Notes: a model not told the origin generated them from the sequence alone. Numbered from the stretch's first letter, positions 33,763 through 51,685 are shown. The stretch is DNA of 64,000 nt from Diplolepis rosae (GCA_030998225.1 JAPYXD010000754.1:7006001-7070000); one strand, 5' to 3'. Made by a program: numbers and translations.

Positions 33763-36030
33763 TTTAATTTAAAAATCCTCCTTTGGTTGACTAATACATA
33801 CTAATCAACGTGATATTTGCTATTTATAGTTCATTCTAAACATTAATAGCAAGCTGCAATTTTTAGAAACATATTTCAACGATATTTGGAGCAGTAAAGA
33901 AAATTTATCACTAATTGCATCTCTTAGTATTCGCTTCTTATCTCAAGTAGAACTATATAGCCTGGTACAACTGATAATTATTAATCATATTACACCTTCG
34001 ATCACAACAGAAAGAAAAGAAAATTCAAAACATTTCATGTTTTACCAGTGACATTTTTCCATAATTCCGTCATCAAATCCACGCAGCTCAAAGACAAATG
34101 ACTTTCCTGTTATCTTGTCCGCGAATTACTCTAACAAACACTTTTTTATAGCAAAACAATCGTTATTCTGCATAATTGAAGAATAACAAGGTATGAAGTT
34201 GAATGTAGCATACATAGATATGTCAAACATATGCATGTATGTACTTTACACACTCCCAGGGCTGGGTACCGACACGTCGAAAACCCATATATTTTACGTA
34301 GTTTTCTACACACAATACATAACATACGTCGAATACGTGTCGCAAACTTGCTGTTGTGTAAATAAAGAACCTAATTGGCTATTTCTAACATATTCAAATA
34401 ATTTTAAGTTTCTGGTCTCAAAATTGATGACTAAACATGCATAAAAAAGTTTATATTAGTTAAAAAATGTTTTTATTTTTAAGATACAAACAGAGCTTGA
34501 GTATTCGATACTCAATATATTAAGATACTCTTATTATATATTACAGATACACTATACTAATACGTTACTGAAAGCGAGTTTATATTCTTTATAATGGTTG
34601 AAACATGTGTTTTTTTATAAAGATAAAAATAGAGCTTGATTATTTTATACGAAAATTCTGGTACAAAAGAGTGTTTTTTCTTCTGTCTCGGATCGCGAAA
34701 ACAAGAAAAAAAACTCTTTTTGTACTAGAACAGCCCCGGTTAACAATATATATATATATATATTCTTTTAAAAAAATCTTCATGATGAATTATTTCGCGT
34801 AAATTAAAGACATCTCATCTAATCCTTCAGCCCCTTAATTTTAATAAAGCAAAAAATTGAACAAACTATGTTCTTATAAATAAATATAATGAATTATTGT
34901 ACTCATATAGCATGTAACAAGATTTTTGACTCCTATTTGATAATTAAACATTTACAGAATTTAAATAGAAATAATAATGTTTACAAAAAAAGCTTCTAGT
35001 TTTCAATTGGAGAAAAATTTTGAATGTATTTAATTATGAATTATTTTAACTTCTCGAATAAAGGTACGTTCATACATCCCCATGCATGCAGCTTGATTGC
35101 AGGTTGCCATGGTAACATATTAGTAAGAAAGAACAGGAAAGCTGCCCGTCTCTTTCTCTCTTATGCTTGTATGCAGTTCGCTATGGTAACATCATGAACA
35201 ATAGATATAAGGAGACCAATCTCTTATAACTGTACTTCATAAAACACGAACTGGAATTTTGCCAAGTATAATTTAATTTTAAAACTTCTCGATAAGGGCC
35301 CGTGTGTTCCTTGCGTCCACAATGGCGGTGATATTTACATATAAAAGTAGACCACCATTGTGGACACAGTGGGTCCATTCATATAGGTGAAAAGGGGAAC
35401 TAATACCTACTGTAATATGTTAAATTTAGGATAACGTAAATTTCTTTTCAATAAATATACTATAATAATATATAGACTTAATAATGTATGTTAATGTTGT
35501 GATCAAATTGTTTTATAATTATAGTACCTTATTGTTTTATTTATGTTAAGAAACGTCTGCAAAGTGGAATCGACTAAAAAATACAATTCTGAGAATGAGA
35601 ATCATCCATCTTAAGAGGACCTTACGGAAATAGATAATCCTTTTAAAAAACGTAACGTAAAGCTTATAAGCTTTTCAATGATACTCTTTACAGCAAAATA
35701 AAATAATATTGACAGCTTTAATAATAATAATATTTTTATTCTGAATATATCAAATTATTAATATTTAACAATTCCATATTCAAAAATTCAAACTCAAATT
35801 TTATTTTATTTATAAGCTTAATTTTTTAACATGTCAGTAGTTAAGTCTTGAGATTTAGAAAGAAAGTTTTATAAAATCTATATCATTCGATTTCTGACTT
35901 AAAAGAAAAAAATTGTTCATTGAAAAAAAGTACTAAAAAGACATAAACTAAATTTAATAGTTATACTATAATTTGCGCTAAATTAAGAATATTTTATATT
36001 TTTTTTGTGAACCATCTTTATTATGAAATA
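33763..36030. other. Spacer between TEX2 and the mariner
   Basis: Holds the TEX2 promoter side, not resolved. Two imperfect hairpins: TCTGGTACAAAAGAGTGTTT paired near 34732, and GTCCACAATGGCGGTG paired with CCACCATTGTGGAC (about 35310-35365). No gene. Confidence 0.5.
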
Positions 36031-37325
36031 CTAGGTTGTTCAAAAAGTTTTGAAAGCGACATCTATAGAGCAGTAGAAGAACCAAAATTTCTACGCCATT
36101 TTAAGATTTCATCTTTCATATGAACATACCCAAAGTGTCATTCCACTCTGCCAATTCATTGTTTGTTTACAAGCCATTTGAAGTTGACATGTCAGTGTAT
36201 TTTTGTACAATGGAAAAAAACCGAATATCGTGCAGTGATAAAATTCTTTGTTTTGGAAGGTTTATCAGCAACGGAAATTCATACAAAAATGGTGAAAGTG
36301 TTAAAGGAAGCTGCTCCTTCATTTCCAACTGTGCATCGATGGGTTTTAGAGTTTAGACGTGGTCGAAAAAGCGTTGAAGACGATCCACGCTCAGAACGTC
36401 CAAAAAGTGCATCAACACCAGCATTCATAGCAAAAGTACAGGATATGGTTTTGGAAGATCGTCGATTGACCGAGAGAGATTTAGCAGAGGCCCTAGACAT
36501 CTCATTAGGCAGTGTGAGTCATATTTTACGTGAAGTTTTGGGTGTCAGAAAGCTCTGTGCACAATGGGTGCCGCATTCGCTCACAATGGAACAAAAACAC
36601 GTTCGAATGCGACTTTCTGAGCAACATTTGGAGCGTTTTCGAAAGGATAAAACGGATTTTTTGCGTCGATTCATCACTATGGATGAGACTTGGGTCTTCC
36701 ATCATGATCCTGAATCAAAACAAGAGGCTAAGGAGTGGTGTGAACCAGGCACTTCGGCACCGAGGCGAGTTCGTGTCCAGAAATCGGCGAAGAAGGTGTT
36801 AGCATCAGTTTTTTGGGATGCAAGAGGGATTTTGTTGGTGGATTATCTCCAAACTGGCAAAACAATAAATTCTGAATATTATTGTAACCTTTTGGATCAA
36901 TTGGATGCAAAAATTCGTGAAAAAAGACCCGGTTTGCAGAAGACAAAAATCCTTTTTCATCAAGACAATGCACCCGCTCACACAGCTCAAAAAACCATCA
37001 CTAAAATAACCGAATTAAAGTGCGAATTGTTGCAGCATCCACCTTATTCGCCTGATTTAGCTCCCTCTGACTTCTGGCTGTTCCCACACCTCAAGAAATT
37101 CCTTCGTGGGAAGCATTTTTCATCAAACGAAGAGGTTATAGCCGTCGTAGAGGAGTATTTTGCAGGCCTTGCAGAAAGTCACTTCCATGATGGGATAAAC
37201 AAGTTGGAAGACCGTTGGACCAAATGTATTGATCTTATGGAAGATTATACTGAGCAATAAAAGTGATTTCACCAAAAAAAAAACGTATTTTCATTTCCGC
37301 TTTCAAAACTTTTTGAACAACCTAG
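36031..37325 (+). mobile_element. Mariner transposon, near-complete, 1,295 bp
   Basis: The ends are perfect 28-bp inverted repeats starting CTAGGTTGTTCAAAAAGTTT, flanked by TA dinucleotides (36029-36030 and 37326-37327), the mariner target duplication. The interior holds one long transposase frame. The element sits between the divergent TEX2 and IRE1 genes, about 1 kb upstream of IRE1. Identical ends and an uninterrupted catalytic region suggest a recent insertion. Confidence 0.96.
36163..37260 (+). CDS. Mariner transposase (D,D34D), open frame with a displaced start codon
   Basis: The frame encodes an HTH N-terminal region with EYRAVIKFFVLEGLSATEIH, the WVPHSLT linker and the catalytic triad: Asp of MDETW, Asp of HQDNAPAH and Asp of APSD, with exactly 34 residues between the last two (D34D, mariner). 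It ends at 37260 in DYTEQ. The usual mariner start, Met-Glu-Lys-Lys just before EYRAV, is present as ATG at 36210 but lies in a different frame, because the A-run at 36214-36220 differs by one base. The frame shown is open upstream to ATG 36163 only by chance, giving about 18 foreign N-terminal residues. Whether a functional protein is made is therefore doubtful. It moves DNA by cut and paste at TA sites. Confidence 0.9.
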   Translation: MFTSHLKLTCQCIFVQWKKTEYRAVIKFFVLEGLSATEIHTKMVKVLKEAAPSFPTVHRWVLEFRRGRKSVEDDPRSERPKSASTPAFIAKVQDMVLEDRRLTERDLAEALDISLGSVSHILREVLGVRKLCAQWVPHSLTMEQKHVRMRLSEQHLERFRKDKTDFLRRFITMDETWVFHHDPESKQEAKEWCEPGTSAPRRVRVQKSAKKVLASVFWDARGILLVDYLQTGKTINSEYYCNLLDQLDAKIREKRPGLQKTKILFHQDNAPAHTAQKTITKITELKCELLQHPPYSPDLAPSDFWLFPHLKKFLRGKHFSSNEEVIAVVEEYFAGLAESHFHDGINKLEDRWTKCIDLMEDYTEQ

Positions 37326-38360
37326 TAATTTTAGCCACGGTAAATTCTTTTTGATTGATATGATATTGAAGTTTTATTTCATATAAGAATTATGCACAAG
37401 ACTTACTTTATTGTTATTGTTTAACAGCACTATTTATTCTGAAGAAATATTGCTTTTATTGAGCACAAGAATCATACTTGAAGTGCAAGTGCCATCTTGC
37501 CTTTTATCTATTTTCATCTACTCATCTGTTAGCAAATCATTTTCAATGGCAATGCATCTTTTCCTGGGAAAAAGTAATTTTCGTGCATTGGCCTACCACC
37601 CTTACTCATGTTTAAATTATAATTTCGACATTTATTAACGAAATGACAAGATTCGTGAACGATACTCAAAAATTAGGTCAGCTTGCGCGCCCACTAAAAC
37701 TTTAAGTCTAGCATATACGTAAATTACATGTAGAAAACCTCCACGTAATATACATAGGAAATTATGTGTAGAAAACCATGTAAATGACGTTAGGTATTTT
37801 ACCTTCGCAACCCTGATCTCCATGCAGCTACTGTTCGTATTGTGGACGAACCAGTGTACAGCGTATGACAGCGTACGGCCATCTTTGGTCGCTATATTAA
37901 AAGTAGAATGCCAAATACACTAACTATACTTTTCCCCGGCCCTCTACAAATTACAATATCGTATCAAAATTTCTATTATAGCCCTTAGAGCCTGTTTCCA
38001 ACAATAGTGAAAAAAGTGCTTCGCAATTTTGCATAGTAGTGCGAAATGAGTGAGGAACCACTGTAAAGTGATATTATTGTTATCAACAGGGTGTTAATGA
38101 ACTTTAAACAATTTCAAATGAATATTGTTATCTGAAACGTGTCAACTCGGCACTTGATAATCCAAATATGACGCAACAATTGCTTCCATTTGGAATAGAA
38201 GGACTGTCTTTACTAGTTGTTCTTCAAACACATTATAGTATCCAGTTTCATGAGAGATAACCGGTGCAAAAATACAGTTGTATGGAGAATACCGTGGTTT
38301 GGAGAATTTATGTTCTTAAAGGGGAACACATAACCTAACCTCTTAAAAATTAGAACAGAA
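37326..38360 (+). promoter_or_regulatory. IRE1 upstream region
   Basis: About 1 kb between the mariner and the IRE1 start. GGCCATCTTTGGTCGC and TATATTAAAAG near 37880 are possible core-promoter elements, but no convincing initiator at the right distance was found. The start codon context is AGAAATG with G at -3. Confidence 0.3.
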
Positions 38361-43181
<4,821 letters not shown>

Positions 43182-46100
43182 GGTAAATAAATTTTGATGC
43201 ACTGTAATTATTTATGAAGAGCTCCATTGTGAGATTCATTTCAAAATATCACAACTTTCAAGCTTAAACTTTGACATAATCCGCACTTAAGTACATGTTT
43301 GGGCTTAAAATTTTTATTTCAAACTTAAATGAAATCTTTTTCTTTGAATTTCGAATAATTATTAAGTGTATTGCAATACAAAAATTTTGAAGTTAAAAAT
43401 AAAAAAATCGTTTTAACTTAACGTTTATGAATAACATATTAAAGTATAAAAACTTTACTGGTTGATTAGTAATAATTTAACTTGCGCTAAAAGTATATTT
43501 GATGAAAATAAAAAATTAGTAAATAATATGAAGTGCCAGCATATGAAATAATTCTGTTTAATATTTATTTTGATAAAATAACTTTATTTATTGATAATTG
43601 AAATTATCAATAAATATAAAAACGTGGGAGAAATTAAAAGCAACTAAAAGTCAGAAATAAATTAATAAATTTAGATTTGAATATAGGTAGATACAAGTAT
43701 GATATATATTATGATTTTTTTTTATTGAGTTGTAAAAATATTAATAAATTATACATAATTCTTTGTATCGTAAAATTAAAATAATGTTGGATATTGAAGA
43801 GTTGGGTTTCACACCGATAACAAAACTAATTTATCTAGTTTTTTAAAATATATTTTCGGAAATAAATTATCTCAAATTTCTGCAATCTCACAAGGATTAA
43901 AATATTTATATCCATAAAATTATTAAATTGATTGAATCGTTGCTAGAATGCACTAAAAGCTGATTTAAGAAAGATGGCGAAACTATTTGTGATACTTTAA
44001 CTGTAAGTTAAAATCATATAAGTGTTAAATGACTACCTATTTATATCGTTTATATAATTATATGGAGCGTTTGTACATATTACAATATTTTTTGTAAAGA
44101 AAACATGTTTCAAGAATGATAACGAGAAATTGCATTTAAAAAAAAGTTATTTCTAATAGAAAAATAACTAAAGTTTTCTTATCCTAGTTATTCTGTTTTT
44201 TTGTCACTCTTTTAAGGACATGTATATACATTACTGCACAATTTTTAATTACCATGTGATAAACAAAAATATACATTTTGTGTGTTGAAAGTCAGACCAA
44301 AATTTAAAATGACTAAGAAACACAAGATGTCAATAAAAGCATTATAAAAAAAAAGACATGTCATAAGATTGTGAAACAATTGTCAGACTTGTTTTATTTA
44401 TTTAAGAATCGTATTTTACAAGTTTAGAAGAATTTTAAAATAGAAGTTTAAAGTCCTTTAAAATTTATGTCTGATGCCAATAGATTAATGAAAATCTACG
44501 TATTGAATGTCAGGGTTATTTATAATTATTCTTCATTCCAATTTACACAACTTTTAATCATAAAAAGTGATTATTATTATTTAGTATAAGTTTGTTATTA
44601 TTAAAAAAAATTAAAATGGATTTTTAACATGCACATCAGGGACCAGAACCAATTGAAATAACTGTTTCCAAAATAGAAAAAACTTTCTCATTTTGAATTG
44701 GTAAACTTCGACAAATTTTGTTTGATTATAATATTGGCGGATTTTGAGGATTTGAAACCTCTTAAGTGTGCAACCATTTTTCTTTTGTTTTATTTTCTGG
44801 CATAGATTTATAGATCTGTAACAAAATTTTAGTGATTTATCCTTGATTTTTAGTGGTTCCGTAATCTTTGTGAACTGTGTATGTATGAAAGACTGCGTAA
44901 ATGTTATTTGTGTGTAAATAGATAAATACACAAAGTGCATCAATAGTCACAAAACAAAGGATGTTAATAAAAATGAAAAAACATCATGTACGTACAAGGC
45001 CTATTAATGTAAGTTTAAGACCTGTTTTCGGGTGAGAAACTTCTTTATATTACAAAGATAGATACTACAAATGATAGTTTTGTATCAAAATAATTTAATA
45101 AAATATATTATTTGAATCCTTACAGAGAGCTTTTTGATTAGTAATGATAGGATATAAAATTCAATTATATTCTAACATGTTTGATACTATCTCTCATATT
45201 ATATTGATTCTCGGTAATTAAGAAAATTTTATTTTGCTTTAGTTTCATAAATTTTACTATAATAATAGAAGAAAAAGGTAAACATTGCGGACATAAATAA
45301 GGCCCCTTTTCAGTCCTAACAATAACATATGTATACATAAAAACATAAATATAACAAAAATAAATTTTATGTGGAACACTTGTTAAATCACGATCGAAAA
45401 TTTAAAAATTTGAAACTTTGTCGATTCCATTATATACAAAGGACATCATAATAGGAACATTTACAATTTTTGAAGCTTTCAGGTCTTATTCTTCATATAC
45501 TCTTTTAATATTCAAGAATTTAAGCACATGTGAAAATAGTGTTTGAAGCATCTGAGATGCTTACATATTTGGAAATTTTTAATTTTCAAAAGAAGAACTC
45601 TGCTATTGATAGAAAGATAAAATTTCATTCCTTACTTTCCTCCCTAAAATCCCTATACTCAAGAACTTGAGTATTTTTTCTCATAAATCTATTGAATTGA
45701 TTATATGAATTGTATTGAGAAGGAGAAAAAGAATATCTGCTAATTATATCAGATATCTATTCATTACATCTGTGTTTCAGGCTATGAGCCAACCAGACGA
45801 TGGGACCAAATTTATAAGTAAGTGTATTCGTGTAAGATTACTTTTTTCTCGAAAGGGAAACATTGTTATCAGTTACAATTAATTTTAAACTTTTTTTTGC
45901 AAAATTCTTTACTAAAAAGAGACAAATAAACGTTCTTTATTGTATTCTATCGAAACTCCTAAATTTTCATAATTTTCTTTTCACGAAAAAAGTTATCTTA
46001 CGTGAATATAAACTATAATTTAGTCATGTAGTTCTGTTAGTCCATGACATTAAATGAAAAAAATCGCCCGTTTATAAAATAAGGTTTTTCTTTAAACTGA

Positions 46101-46251
46101 AGTCCTGAAAAGATATATAGAACTGTCAAGAACAATCGACACGTTTTTTTATAGGCAAAGATTCAATTTTAAGGATGGAAGTCACCCCTTGTATGTACAT
46201 TTTCAAAGCTTTCAGTAACATTACAAGGGTAAACTCCAGAACTCTTAATTT
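43182..46251. other. Space between the convergent IRE1 and VARP 3' ends
   Basis: A good donor G/GTAAAT follows the IRE1 stop by one base (43183), so the 3' UTR may be spliced. About 45895-46060 is a worn TTAA/CACGTGA MITE (AAGTTATCTTACGTGAATAT). A 110-codon frame on the minus strand (44611-44943) has no protein-like features. Confidence 0.45.
45781..45817 (+). other. Candidate 37-nt exon downstream of IRE1
   Basis: Bounded by a strong acceptor (ATCTGTGTTTCAG) and a perfect donor (ATAA/GTAAGT). It could be spliced to the donor at 43183 as 3' UTR, or be a cryptic exon. No homology seen. Confidence 0.3.
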
Positions 46252-49200
46252 CTATTCCTTCTTCACTTTGTTTTGACTAGAACTTTCGTTTGCATTTCCT
46301 TCAATGACTTCAATAATATTAGAAGATTTGAGAGAGAGAAATAAATCATCATTGATAGACATTCTGTTCTTAGCTTCTTCTAAAGGAGTTACCGCATGAT
46401 GATTTCGACTTCTCGTGTTCGCTCCATGTCTAACCAGCACTTCTGCTATTCTAGAGTTGCCCAGTCTGACCATCAAATGCAAAGGAGTGTCTCCGAAATG
46501 ATCCTTGGCGTTTATATCACAATTTCCACAATTTAAGAGCAATTTAACTACTCTCAGTTGGTCGTTTAAGCAAGCTAAATGTAGAGGTGTCTGGCCTTCA
46601 TCCTTAGTTGTGAGATTCACTTTTGCTCCAGCATCTAGTAATAATTCTGCAACTTCAACGTGTCCCTTAGCACAAGAGATGTGCAAAGCTGTTTCACCTT
46701 TGTTATTACAAGAATTTATACCCAATAGAGGTTTTCTTTCTTCTCTATCCATAATTTCTTCGACGGAAGCACACTTTTGACAGGTACAAAGTGGGTGGCA
46801 AAAGTTGGTTTCTTGTTCTGAAATGTTTTTACGTGGTCCATCCAGTCCAAGATAGTAGGAAACTAAACATATGTCACCTTCTGCTACTGCAGAGAGGAGT
46901 TTATCAATCTTATGAGATCCATCAGTATGGGAATCAGGATCCTATTAAAAGAAAATATAAAATCTTTTTTATCTAGCTCTGAGACTGACTTGAAACAGTT
47001 AACAACAATATCAATAGTTCCGTAAAATTTGAACTTTCATTTTTGTAGAAAATACAACAAGATAGAGAAATATACCGAATAAAAGCGCTAATATTTTTTG
47101 AAGTAGTTTTATAGATTTTCCTATTAAATAAAATTGTATTACATACCAGAAATTTGACTTGCTTCTTTGTTTTGGATGTCTCCTTTTTTTCTAAAAACGA
47201 CGCCTCAGAATCTCTAGAGTTTCTTGAATCTGAAGACTCTCTCCTCACCCTACGATAAACCAAACTCATATCCTGACTTTTAGTGTTTTCCAAAAGTCTC
47301 GATACATGAGTACTATGAGCCATCGCCAGCGGCGTCAATCCTCTTCGATTCGTCGCCTTAGGATTAGCCCCATGCTCCAGAAGAATCTCAACAATTCCTC
47401 CATATCCCCATTTTGATGCGTGGTGCAAAGGCGTATCCCCGGTAAAATTAGCAGCATTAACATTAATTATCAGTCTTATCTGCTCAGCAAAATACAGCAG
47501 AGCTTTCACACACCCCTCATGACCATGATCAGCAGCAAGATGCAACGGAGTATTTCCTCTCGTGTCTGCCAGATTTAAATCTGCATCTACATGAAGCAAT
47601 AACAATAAAGTATTTTGATGTCCTCTTGCTGAGGCACAATGCAGAGGTGCTATTCCGTCAGCATCAATATCATTAACATTCGCACCGTGTTCGAGAAGAA
47701 AATCAACCACAGCGACCTGGCCGTGAAGACTCGCAACATGAAGTGCAGTCAATCCTCTATCATCTCTTGAATTCAAGGTTGGCCAGTTCAACTGCGAGAT
47801 TTTGGCCAAACTCCTTTCACATGATTCACAGCTACAAAGAGGATGGCAAAGTTTAGTTACATCTTCGGATTTGTCCGTTTTCTTTGATAATATCCTTTCC
47901 ACTTCTCCTAAATCGCCCTTCTCTATACGATTGAAGAGATAACTTAACGAGACTTGGTTCCCTTTTTCTTTCTGATTCATCGTCAATTTGAAATCCTCTT
48001 CTCCATCTAAAGTATCCGCCTCTGGTTGAGATGATCCAACCAAGACTCCGGACCTCACATGTTCAACAGCCGCTTCCAAAGAAGTTATTAAAAACCCTGC
48101 CTCGTCTGCCTCATAGACGGAATTAGCAGAAAATCGGAAATGTTTTATATACGTAAGTTGAGCTATCCAATTTGGTAGTCCGGACTTGATGACTAGGTAT
48201 ATCAAGACAGGAAGAAGATCGTCGGAGGAAACTGCGGTTTCACCTTGGGAAATAAACCTAATTGTTCTTTTGAGGCAGCCAATCTTTCCTAAAACTGTGT
48301 TGAATATATCCAAACGAGATAATTCTAATTTTCCTCTTTGGACACTGTCATGAAGATCTGAACGCACTCCAAGGTCTCTTAGTTGCAGTTCGTGTAGATT
48401 CCTAATAGTTTTGTTTAAAGCTGCGTCTTCAAATGCAGTACAGGTTGAAACTGATTGAGGAAGGATATTTCTAAGAGCATGGAGGATGTACGTTTCGACA
48501 GCAACTTTAATTGTTTGAAGGAAGTAGCGACTGCTAATTGTCCGTTCACGTAGTCTTGTGTCTCTTAAAAGAATTCTTAAACTTTTGGCATAGAGAGCAC
48601 TGACCAAATCTCTTTGATACTGTAATGGTTTATTGTTAAGATGATCCTGATTCCGCTCGAATTCTTCGATCTCAGCGTCTAGGTCTTTAAGGACATTTTT
48701 ATCTAGAACTTCGGTCCACAGTAAATCCTTGGATTCTCGGAGGTTTGTTACGACTGGAACATGGTCACGAGATGTCCCAGCACCCTGTTCTAAAGGATGC
48801 TCTATGCACCTTTATAAAAAAGTATGAGGTTAAAAAAATTAGAAATTAACTGAATGAGCAGAAATTAAAAAAATGCTTAATTGACTTAAAATTTGAGAAT
48901 TTTATTACCTGCAGTGTGCTTTTAGTAAATTTATTCATCTTGTTACATATTTTTTAGTTCAATTTTATAACTCACGGACTTACCATATCTGGTATTTGTG
49001 CAAATCTTCGGTATAGAATGTTTCGTCGAAAAGCAAATGCAACGAACATGGTTTGGAAATATCGTACTCAATAGTAAGTACTCTATTACACACCTTCACT
49101 TCCCTTCCTGTGAGAGTTCGAAATTGTGCCCCTAAAAACAAAACATTTAAAGTAACGAATTTAAATTAATGCTATAAATTCATAAATAGAAATAGAATAA

Positions 49201-49557
49201 ACTTTATTGAAATATTCGAGATTAAGGCTCAAACGTTTTCTTCTTAAACAAATGTATTATAAATTAAAGCTATTATTGTAACGATAACAGAAAACTGAAA
49301 ACATAATTCTAAAAGAACTTAATACGTATCCAGAATATTAAAAGATAATTATTTATACCTGTTTGTTTATCTTTGGGTACCAAAATATGACTTAGAAAGT
49401 CATCTTCTAGAAGGGAACCTCTAGAGAAGCTCCCACACCGAGGAACACAGATAATCCAGCCTTCCTTTATAGCTTTTTCAAAGGTCAATCGATGTTCGGT
49501 TTGAAGTTCTTGTAAGAATGGATTTTGAGACAAATCTTCGTCATAATTTGCCTCCAT
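46252..49557 (-). CDS. Ankrd27: ANKRD27/VARP: VPS9-domain Rab GEF with ankyrin repeats, 4 exons, 899 aa
   Basis: Exons in transcript order: 49557-49359, 49131-48984, 48809-47147, 46941-46252; sum 2,700 nt. I chose ATG 49557 because MEANYDEDLSQNPF aligns with the known VARP N-terminus and the codon has G at -3 and +4; an upstream in-frame ATG at 49719 (weak context) would add 54 residues. The VPS9 domain lies near residues 228-368 and keeps the SSDDLLPVLIYLV core (Rab21-type exchange in mammals). Two cysteine motifs, CHPLCSCESC (437-446) and CHPLCTCQKC (718-727), match the zinc microdomains by which VARP binds retromer subunit VPS29. About five ankyrin repeats follow the first motif and about three to four the second; the linker between them is Ser/Arg rich, where mammalian VARP binds VAMP7. 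The long C-terminal tail of the human protein is absent. It acts on endosomes in retromer/VAMP7 recycling. Confidence 0.93.
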
Positions 49558-51416
49558 GACTCTATTGACCCATGAATTCAATTCCAAAGGAGGATTGAAG
49601 ACTCGTCGAGTCCTTCGATAATAATACAAACCCGCTACTCCAAAAAGGCAGGAAAATATGTTTTTCACATCACGACACATGGAAGAAAATTCGTGAGAAC
49701 GTTTTCCCGTCGTAATCATACAACATACTGTTGCAACTCATTATTTTTTCTTCTTATCAATCAGCCTCACAGTGCAATCAAGATTTGAATGCAACCCTTG
49801 TGACTATATAATGCAAAACATAACCTCAATTTTGTCAGAAATGAGAGTTCTGTTTCGTCATTCAATATTTTCGATGCGCAATTACGTGTATATATACATA
49901 TATGTATAGTTCATACATTTATTGTATGCAGCAAACTGATAAAATACATATAGAAGACGTAGAAAAGTTCAAAAATTGATATACCCATAAATAGAAAAGT
50001 GTTTATCCAAAATATATGCGATAATTTATATATATACCGTTGGGAGCAATTTAACTACGTTATTTACACGAGGTGTTTTAGCATACTTTACGCCAGCCAG
50101 CAACTTTTCCAGCACCTTATAAGCATTTTGTAACTGTAAAATAGTAAAATTATAACATCAGGTTACATATTATGATTATTGCTTTGGATTTGTTTTGGAT
50201 TTTAAATGTTTTTTATTTTAAAATTTATCAGTCAATTATAATATCTGGTGCTCAAAAAAGTATTGAAAATAATCCTAACAAATAATAAAAGGTAATAATT
50301 GATAACAATTTCATTTTATTTTATAAAATTGTTAACGTGTATAGATATAAAGAAGTAATTAAAATTGATGATTCAAATGTAAATGGTTTAACGGTTACTT
50401 TTTGCTAGATCAAGATATATATATATATATATATATATGCTTATAAAAACAGGAATTCCACGACTTATAATTGTAAATGTAATAAAAAAGTATCATTTTC
50501 AGGTATGAATGTATTTTATAGCTTACATTTGCACGCTGATAACGGGATATTTCTTTTGAGGTATTAAGCATAATGCACTATCTGACTTGAAATAAAATAA
50601 AATTAAAAATTATAATCAGACACAGCATTTTTAATAAATAAGGCATATTTTATTTTCTCCAGATTTATTTCAAACCTGAAATAAAAAAGCTATTGTAGGA
50701 TATTCAAGAATTTCTAAAAATATTTTTTTAAATTAAGCAAAAGTGATTTATTTGATATTCCAATTTCCTTATTTCTAATAAAATGTTTCCACTTCCCCTA
50801 GATTCCATTTTTGTTTCCAAACTTTGTGATATTCTGAAATTCTAAATTGTTGCTTTTCAATTATACTATGTAAACTCAAATTTAAAAAGTCAAAATCCAA
50901 ATGATTTTATAGATTTAAATACAGTATACTAATACAAATTTTATTAATTAATTTAGCTTTAAATAAATTTTCTTAAAAATTATTAAATTTAGTAAAAACT
51001 AATGTTTCGGTTTCGGGTTCAGTGTAATAATTTGTATTAATAAATGTTCTGAAAAACGGTTATTCATCTTTGGAAGTGTTTAAGTAATAAATGCTGATGT
51101 AAGAAACAAACTTTAAATATTTTTATTCGAAAATAACTTCATTTACAAAAAAGCAGCGAACTTCGCTGTTATTTACAATTTTTATTAAGATATGAGTTGT
51201 AATGCGATCTACGCAAAGTTTTCGGTAATGATTAATATGAAATATTTACAGGCATAAATAGTAAAAGAACTCACTTGAGTTCGTCTTAACGACTAGTGGA
51301 ATATCAATGCCAATAGAACATCAATTTCTAAATTCTTTGTTAATTGTCACTAATCATTTTGCTAAAAAAAAGCACCCCTTTAAATTAGTTCTCCAAAAAA
51401 TATTTTTATATTTGAT
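49558..51416. other. VARP upstream region and spacer
   Basis: An in-frame upstream ATG at 49719 precedes the chosen VARP start. TATATAG near 49805 (minus strand) is a possible TATA box without a clear initiator. A short (AT)n microsatellite lies at 50417-50438. No gene. Confidence 0.4.
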
Positions 51417-51685
51417 TTAAGGCCATGGATCAATCAGACCACGTGACTAAATTATAAATTTATCAGTTCATGTAAGATAACTTTTTAAATTTACAAAGTA
51501 TCTTTCTGAAAATTGGGAAACGAAACAAAAACCAATAAAGCACGCGTCTGTTAAATTCTTTTTAGTAAAAATTTAGAAAAAGTTCCGAAAACTTATCGAA
51601 AATACATATTGTAAAATAAAAAAGTTATCTTACACGAATTTTTACAGGAATTTGGTCACGTGATCTGGTTGATCCATGACCTTAA
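51417..51685. mobile_element. TTAA-ended MITE with CACGTGA in both arms, 269 bp
   Basis: Left TTAAGGCCATGGATCAATCA, right complement TTAAGGTCATGGATCAACCA, both followed by GA(C/T)CACGTGA; pairing continues to GTAAGATAACTTTT. The cleanest copy of the family seen at 4214, 21425 and 45895. Confidence 0.85.

Noticed and set aside
44611..44943. 110-codon frame on the minus strand between IRE1 and VARP
   Set aside because: Composition is that expected of A+T-rich DNA, no domain or signal, and it lies in the convergent 3' region.
49558..49719. 54-residue N-terminal extension of VARP
   Set aside because: The upstream ATG has a weak context, and homology begins exactly at the internal Met; kept only as an alternative.
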